Shown piece after piece: positions 1-7,856 of a DNA stretch of 13,242 nt (the stretch's first letter is position 1; each line of letters opens with the position of its first letter). The notes under the pieces were generated by a model. It ran no database searches, was not told the origin of the DNA, and worked only from the letters and a program-made list of their open reading frames with translations. The DNA comes from Pavlovales sp. CCMP2436 (taxonomy: Eukaryota; Haptophyta; Pavlovophyceae; Pavlovales), in the NCBI GenBank assembly GCA_026770615.1, contig MU631366.1, positions 260,200 through 273,441 of the forward strand. The letters are read 5' to 3'. The position numbers and the translations under genes are program-made.

Positions 1-88
1 GTGACGGGCTGACGGCTGCCTACTGTGGCGGTGCCCGGTACCCCTAAGGACGAACTCTTCATGTAGTTCAGTTATACATATATATATA

Positions 89-240
89 GCAGGCAATGGG
101 CGACGCAGCGCTCAGACCAGCAAAACATTCAGAACAGTCAGACGCCAGCTTGAATCCCTATCAGTCAATATATATATATATATAGCGGCTCAGCATGGTT
201 CAACAGGTGTTGTTCACTCACTGACTTGGTTGACGTCAGG
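89..240 (-). repeat. Dispersed repeat family, copy 1
   Basis: This stretch is the reverse complement of a block at 7249-7390, with a few substitutions. It has two arms around an (AT)n tract at 168-184: 89-167 matches the arm that also occurs at 13135-13210, and 185-240 matches 7249-7304. A second AT tract at about 75-88 ends the copy on the left, where copies 2 and 3 continue with unique sequence. No ORF or clear RNA polymerase III box was found, so it is a non-coding repeat of unknown class. Confidence 0.85.
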
Positions 241-716
241 CATTAGTCTTGGCAGCAGGGATGGTGGTGGTAGAGGTGTGGTTTGTGGTGAACTCGTAGC
301 AATTGCCACAGGTTCCCCCCCCCTCCCCCCCCCCCACACTACGCTCACGTCCATTTATGTGCGTGTGCCCTGTCCGCCGCGGTCACTTCAGTATACTAAA
401 GCTAATATTTGTTGAGCTTCAAGTCAGTTATTTACTACTGCTAGTTACCCTGCGAGACTGCGACTATAAAACTTTGATTTAGAAAAAAAAACGCCGATTC
501 GGATTGCCATATGTCATTGAGATTTATTTTCTTACTAATTTCCTCACTAAGTTACCTCATCCAATTGACTTTATCTAACGGTAACGAGACTGTTTCCAAT
601 ACTAGTATTGTAGGCGAGCGCTAGCTGGCTTGGAGTTAGACTACGTAACGTTAGTTAGGCGCAATAAATGTAGACCGTCTGTGGCGATCGCGAGCACATG
701 GCCTGAGCGCCTTGCG
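241..716. other. Intergenic stretch with no recognisable gene
   Basis: This stretch lies downstream of the minus-strand coiled-coil gene. It has a C-rich tract at about 317-336, then AT-richer sequence with a short A run near 482. The short ORFs here show no family features. It probably holds the 3' untranslated region of the minus-strand gene at its right end, but no terminator or polyadenylation signal can be assigned. Confidence 0.5.
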
Positions 717-3700
717 TCAGTAGACGGCGGGCACCAGCCGCATCGCCGCTGTGTCTGCCGCCTCGCGTGCCCTCTGGCCCCGGTCGGGCGAGCGTCGGTG
801 CATGCTGCCGACGCCGTACTGACCGTAGGCGAAGCTGCCGCCCGCCGCCACGGCAGCGCCCACGGAGCCCGCGCCGTGCAGGCCCCCGAATTGGTGCAGA
901 GCCGCCTCGCGCGCGCGCTGCGCCTGCCGCCGTGTGCTAGGCGTGCCCCATGGCACCTCCTCGCCGAGCACGCGGTACGAGCGCTCTTCCGCCCCGCTGG
1001 CCGCCGCGTCCGTCTCGACGGCGAGCGCGCGGCTGGGCGGCGGGGTCCGCGTGAACCCCCCGGGCGAGCCCGCGCCGTGCTCGAGCGCGGCCGCGCTCAT
1101 CGGGAAGAAGCGCGCGACGTAGGCGTGCGCGCCGCCCGGCAGTGGCTCGGGCGCCTGCGTCGGCAGGAGCGGGCGCGGCCGGCTGTGCGCCGCCGCGTAG
1201 CCGCTGTAGGCCGCCTCCGCCGAGCCGCGCGGTGCGCGCTGCGGCGTGGCGTGCGCGCCCGCGGCCGCGGCGGCGGCCAGAGCCGCCGCCGCGTAGGTGC
1301 GCGAGGCCGCCGCCGCCTGGCCGGCCGCGAGCTCCTCCGCGCCGCCCGCGCCGAGCCCCCACAGCCGCGCGCGCGCACCCGCGGCGCGCTCGCCGCCGCC
1401 AACCTGCGCGCGCTCGAGCGCGATCTCCACCTCCATCAGCGAGGCGCAGAGCGCGCGTAGCTCGGCCGCCGTCTCCGCCTCGCGCAGCACCAGCCGGAAG
1501 GCGCTGGTGCGCACGGCCGCCTCCAGCTCGCGCACACGCACCCCCTCCTGCACCGCCTCCCGCCCCACCGTCCGCCCCTCACCACCCCCGCCCGCCCAGC
1601 CGCCACCACCACCGCCGCGCGCAGCGGCGACCGCCGCGCCCGCCGCGCGCGACTCTGCGAGGGCGAGTGCCGCCTCAGCGCGCTCGGCGCGCCCTTTCTC
1701 CGCGGTGGCGATCTGCATGCACTCGCGCGAGACCTTGGCCGCCTCCTCGCCCGCTGCCGCCGCCGCCGCCAGTGCGAGGTGCAGCTCGGCGCTCAGCTGC
1801 CGCGCCGCCGCCACCTCCTCCGCCGCGTCGGCAGCGGGCAGCGCGGCGGGTGCGCCGCCGGGCGCGCGCTTGCCCAAGTGCGCGGCGGACGCGGGCGCGA
1901 AGGCGGGCGTGGCAAGGACTGGCGTTGCAAAGCCCGCAGGCGCGGAGCCGTAGTGCAGGCTGTAGGGCAGGCTGTAGGGCAGGCTCGCACCACCGCCGCG
2001 CAGCGTGCCGTTTGCGCCGTTGGCGGCGGCCAGGCGTTCCTCGATGCCGAGCTTGTCCTGCTTGAAGCTGGAGGGGATCGGCGAGCTGCTCCTGCCGAGC
2101 CTCGGCCGGTCTGCGCGCTCGGGCTGTGCGCGCTGGCGGGAGAGTTGCTCGACCTTGGCCTGCAGGGCTGCGACGAGCCCGCGCTGACCTGCCAAATCGG
2201 CCTGTGGGACAAGGGAGGGGCGAGGTGTCAGGCATAAGTAGGGAGAGAGGGCGAGGCGTCAGGCATGATTTACTTAAATACAATCCTGGTGAACCACAAA
2301 AAAGGGCGAGAGGGGCTCGGCGTGCGGGCAGAGGGGACAGCCAGGCAGAGGGACAACAGCCAGGACACGCTGCGAGCGCGGACAGTCGGGGCGGGGAGCA
2401 GAGGAAGCAAGCGAGGACGCGCACCTGCAGCAACAGTGCTTCCCGCTTATAATCATGATAGCAGAGGGAGCAAGCGAGGACGCGCACCTGCAGCAACAGC
2501 GCTTCCCGCTTATAATCATGAGAATCATGAGAATCATGAGAATAATGCTAATAATTATACTAATCATACTAATCACAGTAATGATAATAATCATAATCAT
2601 CATAATCATCATAATAATACACCTGCAGCGACAGCGCCTCCCGCTGCGTGCGGTTGGAGTCGGCGGCGGTGGTGACGGCGGCCCTGTCCGCCTTGACGGA
2701 GGCGGTGAGCTCTCTGCGCAGCGCGTCGTTCTCGCGCCGGACGGTGTAGATCTCCTCCTCCGCCGACAGGGCGGCAGCCACACTCGACGCGCCGCCGACG
2801 CCGCCCGCGCCCTTCCTCCCGCCGTCGCCGCCGCTGCTCCCCGCCGCGGCGAGCGCCCACTGCCGGTCGAGCGCGGCGCGCAGCCTGGCCGCCTCCTCCG
2901 TGGCCGCTCTGACCTCGGTGCTGGCGTCCTCCGCCTCGACCAGCGCGCGCTCCAGCTTCTCGAGCAGCGCCTTGTACGCCGCCTCGTGTGCTGCCTCCCT
3001 CGCTTTGGCCTCCTTGGCGCCCTTCTCCTCGAGTCTGCGCGTCTCCATGCGCAGCGCCTCCTCAGCCTCGCGCCGCGCGGCCGCGCCCACGTCGTCGGCG
3101 CTGCGCCGCTCGGCAGCGAGCTTTGCCAACCGATCCTCCGCCTCACGCACCGCATGCGTCAGCCGCATCTGCTCGCTGACCGAGCCCGCGAGCAGCTCGC
3201 GGTGGTCCGCCTGCGACTGCGCTAGCAGCTTGGACACGCTCTCGAGCTGCGCCGCCAGCGACTGCTGCCGCGATTCGGCCGATTGCCGTTCGGCGGCTTG
3301 CCCCGCCTCGAAGCGCTGCGCGCGCGTGCGGAGCTCGTCTGCCTCGGCGCGGCTAACCTCCGTGCGCGCGGCGTATTCGTAGGACGCGGCGGTCAGCGCA
3401 ACGGCGAGCTGGCCACTGTGCGTGTCACGTCCGTCGAGGAGGCCATCCACGTGCTCGGCAATAGCCGCACTAGCGTCTCGGTTGAGCTCGAGCTCCTCCG
3501 CCCACAGGTGCTCGGTCTCGCGCAGCGCCGTGGCATAGGCGTCTCGCTCCTCGCGCAGCCGCGCCACGTCGCAGTCCGCCCACACCTCCGCCGCCTACGT
3601 GCGGAGGGGAGGGGATGCGGTAAGAGCCTGGGGCAGTGAGCGTGGTATAAAGGTGGGCGCCTACCTCCGCCTCGCGCGCGCTCTCTAGAGCTCTCGCTCT

Positions 3701-3916
3701 CCAGTGCGCCTCGTCCGCCACCACGTGCGCCAGTTGCTCGCACAGCAGGTCGCGCTCGAGCTCGAGCGCGTCGAGCTTGGCCACCAGCGGTTCAAGATGC
3801 GCCAGCTGTGCACGCGCGGGACCAAACGACAAGTGCTCGCCCTCCTCGCCCTCGTCCTGCCACTCCGTCTCCCCGCCCTCGAAGCGGCCCTCCGACCGTC
3901 GATCAAAGGCTGCCAT
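717..3916 (-). CDS. Coiled-coil protein of unknown function, three exons
   Basis: The exons on the minus strand are 3916-3665, 3594-2623 and 2201-717 (TGA stop at 719-717), giving 84 + 324 + 494 = 902 residues. Both introns (3664-3595, 70 nt; 2622-2202, 421 nt) are GT-AG and phase 0: GAG|GTAGGC to CGTAG|GCGGCG, and CTGCAG|GTGTAT to CCACAG|GCCGAT. Residues about 50-400 are long Ala/Glu/Arg/Leu heptad-like helices with many ER, EA and LE pairs, typical of a cytoskeletal or scaffold coiled coil. The last 490 residues mix shorter helical stretches with Ala/Gly/Pro/Ser-rich linkers, including a Gly run and a doubled SLPY unit. No enzyme motif was seen. The ATG at 3916 was chosen; an in-frame ATG at 4078 would add 54 residues of non-helical sequence and cannot be excluded. 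Homology is not recognised. The exon model is firm because three independent frames join in phase. Confidence 0.8.
2398..2523 (-). repeat. 63-bp tandem duplication in intron 2, each unit carrying a copy of the exon 2 end and its splice donor
   Basis: Units 2398-2460 and 2461-2523 differ at about three positions. On the minus strand each contains GCGGGAAGC(G/A)CTGTTGCTGCAG followed by GTGCGCG, closely matching the true exon 2 end at 2645-2623 (CGGGAGGCGCTGTCGCTGCAG|GT). With the real site there are three donor-like copies in a row. The 63-bp unit keeps the codon frame of the exon, but a stop at 2569-2571 lies between exon 2 and the copies. Confidence 0.85.
2511..2620. repeat. Imperfect AT-rich ATG/ATA/ATC microsatellite in intron 2
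   Basis: On the plus strand this is a run of units such as AATCATGAG, AATAAT and AATCATCAT. It lies directly against the splice donor of exon 2 on the minus strand and separates the real donor from its two duplicated copies. Base composition changes abruptly from the GC-rich exon. Confidence 0.9.
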
Positions 3917-4333
3917 CGATATTTGAACTGGATTTAAAATCAGCGCAAACACCTGGCGTGTGCGCCGTGAGGAGGGCGGCGCCTCGGCGGACGCACTCCT
4001 CGAACACGAGGAAACGTCGTGCCTGTGAACTACCTCCGGCCTCTCGCGCCTCCCACGTAAACCTTCCCCCTCGTCCATGTGGTTTGCATCTGGATTTTGA
4101 TAAAGCGCAGGAAGACCTTCGGGACCTCGCGTGTGTCAGACTTGCGTGGTGGCAAGAAGGGGTACTAATCATGCACACGAGCAGACGCCTTGCCTGTCTT
4201 CACCTCCCGCGTTCGACTCCATACGCCGCCTCGTTCAATTAAAAATCGGACATAGCTCGAGCAGGACGCCGTGCCCTGGACTTTGCTAGAACTTGAGCAA
4301 GGGAGTGAAGCAGGCCGGCGACGTCACCTAGGT
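3917..4333. promoter_or_regulatory. Divergent intergenic region between the coiled-coil gene and cobS
   Basis: The two genes start back to back, 417 bp apart, so this stretch should hold the promoters and 5' untranslated regions of both. It is more AT-rich than the flanking exons, with ATTTAAAATC near 3931 and CAATTAAAAATC near 4236. No TATA box, cobalamin-riboswitch-like fold or other named element can be defended. If the coiled-coil gene uses the upstream ATG, its coding region would extend to 4078. Confidence 0.4.
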
Positions 4334-5659
4334 ATGGCGCCCAACAACGCGTTGCGCGATAAGACGACGGCCGAGGTGGAGGCCCTCGCCGCCATTGCGA
4401 ATGATGAGTCGTGGGGGATGATCAGCTCCGAGGAGGTGCGCGCGCGCGGCGTGGGGACCAAGGAGACGATGGTAGACGAGTTCATGGCCGGCCCAAAGTC
4501 GGAGCTGCGCTGCTTCTTCACGGGCATGATGTTCGTCACGCGGCTACCGTGCCCGGGGTGGTGCGACCACCATCCGGGCTATCTCATGCGCGCTATGGCT
4601 TGGCTGCCCACACTTGGAATGCTGATCGGGCTGTGGGTCGCCGCTTTCATTGATGCGGCCGCGGCGCTCGCCCCCCCGACAGTTGCGGCGGCCGCGTCCA
4701 CGGGTGCCGGGCTCTGGCTCACAGGGTGCTTCCACGGTAGGCATCTCTACCGAGCAACACACCTGCCAACCCCCACACTCCCCCTCCCCCCCTCCCCCGG
4801 GTTTGTGCACAGCGCGGTGACTACCCTATCCATTCCCCCTTCCCCCCATAGTACTCCCCAGCCCTGTCTATTTGCCGCAGGCTGAGCTTTGACCTTGGCG
4901 ATTTGTAATTGGCATCACGCTGACCACCCCCCCCCCCTTAAACAATCTAAATATGAATCAGAGGATGGGCTGGGCGACAGTCTCGACGGGCTCGGTGGTG
5001 GTTGGACCAAGGCGCAGATCATGCGCATCATGAAGGACAGCCGCATCGGCTCCTACGCGTGCATGGGTCTCACGCTCTGGACGCTGAGCAAAGTGATCCT
5101 GCTCGGCGAGCTTGGCCCGTCCGTCTGGGAATTCGGCGCCTGCGCGGGCCAGGGCCCCGCGCTCGTCGTGGCGCACGCCGTCGCGCGCGCGAGCTCGTCA
5201 CCGCTGATCTGGAAGTGCGCCTACGTGGTGGACGCGGAGGACGCCAAGGGCGATTTCTATGGCTGGTTTGGCCGCTCGCGCGAGCTGCTTACGCTCCCGC
5301 GGGTCGGCTGCGCCATTGCCTCCGCCGTCGCCGTCACCGTTGGAGTCTACGGGCCGACTGTACAGTCGGCGGCAGTTCTGCTCACCGCAATCTTTGGGAC
5401 CGTCTTCGCCGGCCTGTACGGTAACTCTGTGCTCGGCGGGGTGATGGGCGACTTCCTGGGCGCCACGATCTGCTGCATCGAGCTCTCCATCTACGCGCTG
5501 CTCGCAGTCGACCCAGCCCGGCTGCCCGCGCTGGCGGCTAGTGTCGGGTGGGCGCGCGCGCTGCGTCCCTTTGGGATGCTGGCGGTCGCGCTTGCGACGC
5601 CGAAGCTGTGGACACTCTCGACGAGGCACCTGCCCAAGGCCGAGGAGAAGGAGTGCTGA
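4334..5659 (+). CDS. cobS: Adenosylcobinamide-GDP ribazoletransferase (cobalamin-5'-phosphate synthase), two exons
   Basis: The enzyme transfers alpha-ribazole (phosphate) onto adenosylcobinamide-GDP to complete the nucleotide loop of B12, and is an integral membrane protein in bacteria. Exons 4334-4736 and 4962-5659 encode 366 residues; the intron 4737-4961 is GT-AG, phase 1 (TTCCACG|GTAGGC to AATCAG|AGGATG), and splits the conserved FH.DGL motif, so removing it restores the family signature. Residues 67-74 (FVTRLPCP) match the family N-terminus. FHEDGLGDSLDGLGGG at 133-148 is the Asp-rich motif, MKDSRIGSY at 158-166 the next block, and GGVMGDFLGATICCIEL at 293-309 the C-terminal block. Hydrophobic spans occur near 92-130, 165-185, 200-215, 248-290 and 310-318. 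The roughly 58 residues before the family start look like an extra N-terminal extension without a clear signal peptide. The ATG at 4334 has a G at -3 and at +4. Bacterial proteins are about 250 residues. Confidence 0.93.
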
Positions 5660-6022
5660 GTGCGGGCTGACGCGCGACGCTCAGCTCATTGATCCCTCTG
5701 GATGCACTGCTAGCAGTAGCTGTAGCGCACCTGTCTGCGTCTACCTGTCCGTTTGACCTTGGGCAATAACTCACGTGTAGTAAAACTAAATCACATCGCT
5801 CATAGTTATTAATGTTAGTAACTAATTATCAACTAACTACTACATCAAATGATTTGCATGCGAAATTATGTGACTGTATTCCAAGACGACTGGGGACGTC
5901 CGGAAGAATTTTATAAAGCTTGCCCAAGCCAACGCAGTGGAATCCCGCTCACTAAGTACGCGGAGAAAGCGGCGCAGCTCATTAGTACACCAGCCGCTTG
6001 GCCGCCTTTGCGCACCGGCGGC
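5660..6022. other. Convergent intergenic region, no gene seen
   Basis: The 3' ends of cobS (plus) and the lumen-protein gene (minus) face each other here. The middle, about 5770-5850, is AT-rich. It probably contains both 3' untranslated regions. ORFs crossing it run antisense into the lumen gene and have no independent support. Confidence 0.5.
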
Positions 6023-6536
6023 TTACTTGGGCGTGTAGAGCGTGGACTGCAGAATGACACCCTTCACCTTGGGGATGCTGTTCATCATCTTGTCCTTGTT
6101 GTAGAACGGCGACTTGTCGCGGATCTGAGGGCGGAGAAGAGAGTTTGTGTGTGTGTGTGTGGTGGTGGTGGCGGCGGGGGGGGGCACGTCAGCGGCGGAT
6201 TGGGTCGGCGCTCTCGGATCGGCGGCGGCTCAACTCGGCGGCCATTCGAGAGATTGCGCGCACCTGAGCGAAGGTCGGCGAGGCAGCCTTGCCCTTCTTC
6301 CAGGCGTCGCAGGTTCCCTCCGGCGCGGGGCAGCGCACGAACTCGGGAAGGCCGGCCTCCGCATTGGGCGCGGCCGCAAGCACGGCAAGGCCGCCAAGGG
6401 CGACAGCGAAGGCCTCACGACGGCCCATCGACATCTGAACCTGCGACGCCGACGTGCGTGAGCGCACCGCCACCGGCCCCGAGAAGGCGGTGGCCGAAGC
6501 CAGGACGCAGAGTAGCAGGATGAACGAGCGGAACAT
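6023..6536 (-). CDS. Small predicted thylakoid-lumen protein with tripartite plastid targeting, two exons
   Basis: Exon 1 is 6536-6264 (91 codons) and exon 2 is 6124-6023 (33 codons plus TAA), 124 residues in all. The intron 6263-6125 is GT-AG, phase 0 (GCTCAG|GTGCGC to CCTCAG|ATCCGC). Residues 1-17 form a signal peptide ending ASATA before F18, the ASAFAP-type junction of secondary red plastids. Residues 18-38 are a Ser/Arg/Val-rich, acid-free transit segment. Residues 39-61 carry a twin-arginine (GRRE) and a hydrophobic stretch ending in an AEA cleavage site, a Tat-type lumen signal. The predicted mature protein is only about 63 residues (62-124), basic, with two Cys six residues apart at 69 and 76 and the end LYTPK. 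This resembles a small extrinsic photosystem subunit, but I do not recognise which, so no symbol is given. The ATG has A at -3. Confidence 0.85.
6145..6182. repeat. TG microsatellite and G/GGT-rich run in the lumen-gene intron
   Basis: A (TG)8 run at 6145-6160 is followed by GGTGGTGGTGGCGG and then a G run on the plus strand. On the transcribed minus strand this is a pyrimidine/CA-rich stretch inside the intron, a few tens of bases downstream of nothing coding and upstream of the 3' splice site at 6125. Confidence 0.85.
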
Positions 6537-6858
6537 GGTGATCTGGCGACGCGGGGATGAGAGGGGGGTGGGGTGGATAGGGTAAGCATGGCGCCCGGGC
6601 TCGCGCAAGAGCCGACTCTCGTGGGTCCTGACCGGCCGGCTCTGCGCTCGCGAGTCGGCGAAGAGGACAGCCCCCTGGTCACCAGGCACTGAGCTGCGGA
6701 CAGGGTGGGGAGCTCTGCGCGCGCGGACCGCGGGACGCCGCTGCGCGCACTTCAAGATGGCGTTTGTTAATTAGTGTATTTTAAACGCACAAGAAAAGAA
6801 GAGAGACGGAGCCCCGGACCACCCCTTTTCCCCGTGGACATACCGTGGATCCCTCGCC
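6537..6858. other. Upstream region of the lumen-protein gene
   Basis: This contains the 5' untranslated region and probable promoter of the minus-strand lumen gene. The reading frame stays open upstream of the ATG to 6755 but shows no protein-like features, and an extension there would bury the signal peptide. An AT-rich patch at about 6765-6785 (TTAATTAGTGTATTTTAAAC) is the only core-promoter-like stretch. Nothing more specific is seen. Confidence 0.4.
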
Positions 6859-7035
6859 TCAGACGCCCTTATTTAACCCAAAGTCTCGTGGGCCGCACGC
6901 CAGGTCAGCGCGGCGTCGATTTGCCGCGGCGGATGCGGCGGCGGTGAGAACGACGGCGGCATCGCCCAGCGGTGCGGCAAGGACGCCGGCGACGGCAAAT
7001 CCGAAGAGCAGGACCAGCGACAAGAGGAGGCGCAT
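6859..7035 (-). CDS. Doubtful 58-residue ORF with a signal-peptide-like N-terminus
   Basis: The ATG at 7035 (A at -3) opens a 58-codon frame ending TGA at 6861-6859. Residues 1-21 (MRLLLSLVLLFGFAVAGVLA) form a textbook signal peptide with an ALA-like junction, followed by Ala/Val-rich sequence, an Arg cluster and a short polar tail. The length and lack of a recognised domain leave two options: a small secreted protein, or the first exon of a gene whose other exons I cannot find. It lies on the same strand as, and about 320 bp upstream of, the lumen gene. Treat as tentative. Confidence 0.3.
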   Translation of the reverse strand: MRLLLSLVLLFGFAVAGVLAAPLGDAAVVLTAAASAAANRRRADLACGPRDFGLNKGV

Positions 7036-7186
7036 GATCCTTGGTGAAAGGACAGCACACGTCTTTCTTTCTACTTGGCGAGTTCCTTGCAAATGTAACG
7101 TTTGCAATCTGTATATAATTTGATTTACGGCAGGGCTGCGTCGGCCGAGGCGCGGCCGAGGCGGGGCGTGGGGGCCGGGGCGCACA

Positions 7187-7210
7187 CACTCACACCCTTT
7201 GGTGTGAGTG
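7187..7210. repeat. Perfect 10-bp hairpin with 4-nt loop
   Basis: CACTCACACC at 7187-7196 and its exact reverse complement GGTGTGAGTG at 7201-7210 surround CTTT. It sits in the GC-rich spacer between the small ORF at 7035 and repeat copy 2. No T run follows on either strand, so it does not look like a terminator of known type. Confidence 0.7.
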
Positions 7211-7248
7211 CTGGTGCATGAGGATTTGGGTCGATCGCTCGACCTCAG

Positions 7249-7419
7249 CCTGACGTCGACCAAGCCAGTGATTGAACAGCACCTGTTGAACCATGCTGAG
7301 CCGCTAATATATTTATGATAGGGATTCAAGCTGGCGTCTGACTGTTCTGAATGTTGTGCTGGTCTGAGCGCTGCGTCGCCCATTGCCTGCTGCGTGCCTT
7401 AGTCGGCTGCGCTGGCTTG
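7249..7419 (+). repeat. Dispersed repeat family, copy 2
   Basis: The left arm 7249-7304 and right arm 7319-7390 surround an AT-rich centre (7305-7318), and both are inverted matches to 185-240 and 89-167 of copy 1. The right arm continues to 7419 and matches the 13211-13241 part of copy 3. This gives the fullest view of the family: about 56 bp, an AT tract, then at least 100 bp. It lies about 7 kb from copy 1 in opposite orientation. Confidence 0.88.
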
Positions 7420-7658
7420 TGCGCCACCGCGCGTGCCGATGGATCTCCGGTAGTGTGCCCGGGCAAGGGCGTTTAGGAGGGAGATGATCTGCTGGTTGCT
7501 GTTTGTCGTGTTTCCCCGCTGTGCAGCGATCAATTTGATTTTCTTTAAAATTTTAAAGTTTAACGCGCGATATTATAAGCCCAAGTCGAAACAGATCTAC
7601 CTGCCGCAGGGAGCCCTACCAGGTACCAGGGTGGGGACGGGGGCGGGGGGGTAGTGGC
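7420..7658. other. Intergenic region with G-run tract
   Basis: No gene is seen. The first part is of mixed composition, 7530-7575 is AT-rich (TTTTCTTTAAAATTTTAAAG near 7540), and from about 7631 the plus strand has repeated runs of four to seven G, continuing to 7683. Such G runs could form a quadruplex on the plus strand. Confidence 0.5.
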
Positions 7659-7856
7659 TTAACCGGGGGGAGGGGGGGCGGGGTTCTTGACATGCAGTCG
7701 TCCCGACCAGCCATAGAATGCCAAAAATAAAGTGATCAAAATGCACGCCCCCAAAATCGCCTTGGCCAAGACGCTTGCGAGCGAGGCTCGCTTCACCTCG
7801 CTGTGCGCGGACTCGCTGTACATACAGTATAATTTATTCCGCTCGAGTCCTCTCAT
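7659..7856 (-). CDS. Doubtful 65-residue single-span membrane ORF
   Basis: The ATG at 7856 opens a 65-codon frame; a second in-frame ATG at 7823 would give 54 residues. Residues about 29-49 (LASVLAKAILGACILITLFL and onward) are a plausible membrane helix preceded by a basic residue pair. The C-terminus NPAPPPPG is read from the G-run tract and is unlikely to be conserved. Codon use is less GC-biased than in the clear genes. It may be a small membrane protein, one exon of a longer gene, or chance. Confidence 0.25.
   Translation of the reverse strand: MRGLERNKLYCMYSESAHSEVKRASLASVLAKAILGACILITLFLAFYGWSGRLHVKNPAPPPPG

Noticed and set aside
155..230. Possible tRNA-derived SINE in the dispersed repeat (GGTTCAACAG and GGGATTCAAGC resemble a B box)
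   Set aside because: Neither string fits the B-box consensus fully, no matching A box at a normal distance was found, and no cloverleaf can be drawn.
630..2237. Long plus-strand open frames, Arg/Pro/Ala-rich, across 630-2237
   Set aside because: They are antisense to exon 3 of the coiled-coil gene. Lack of stops follows from the very high GC content, and their composition is not protein-like.
2274..3155. Long minus-strand frame of 293 codons overlapping exon 2
   Set aside because: It is a shadow frame of exon 2, Arg-rich, and runs through the intronic microsatellite. The chosen frame has heptad structure and joins its neighbours in phase.
3917..4333. Cobalamin riboswitch upstream of cobS
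   Set aside because: No B12-box-like core was seen, and such riboswitches are not expected in a spliced eukaryotic nuclear gene.
5849..6523. Plus-strand 224-codon frame
   Set aside because: It is antisense to the lumen-protein gene and reads through its intron's TG/G run. The minus-strand model has clear targeting signals and consensus splice sites.
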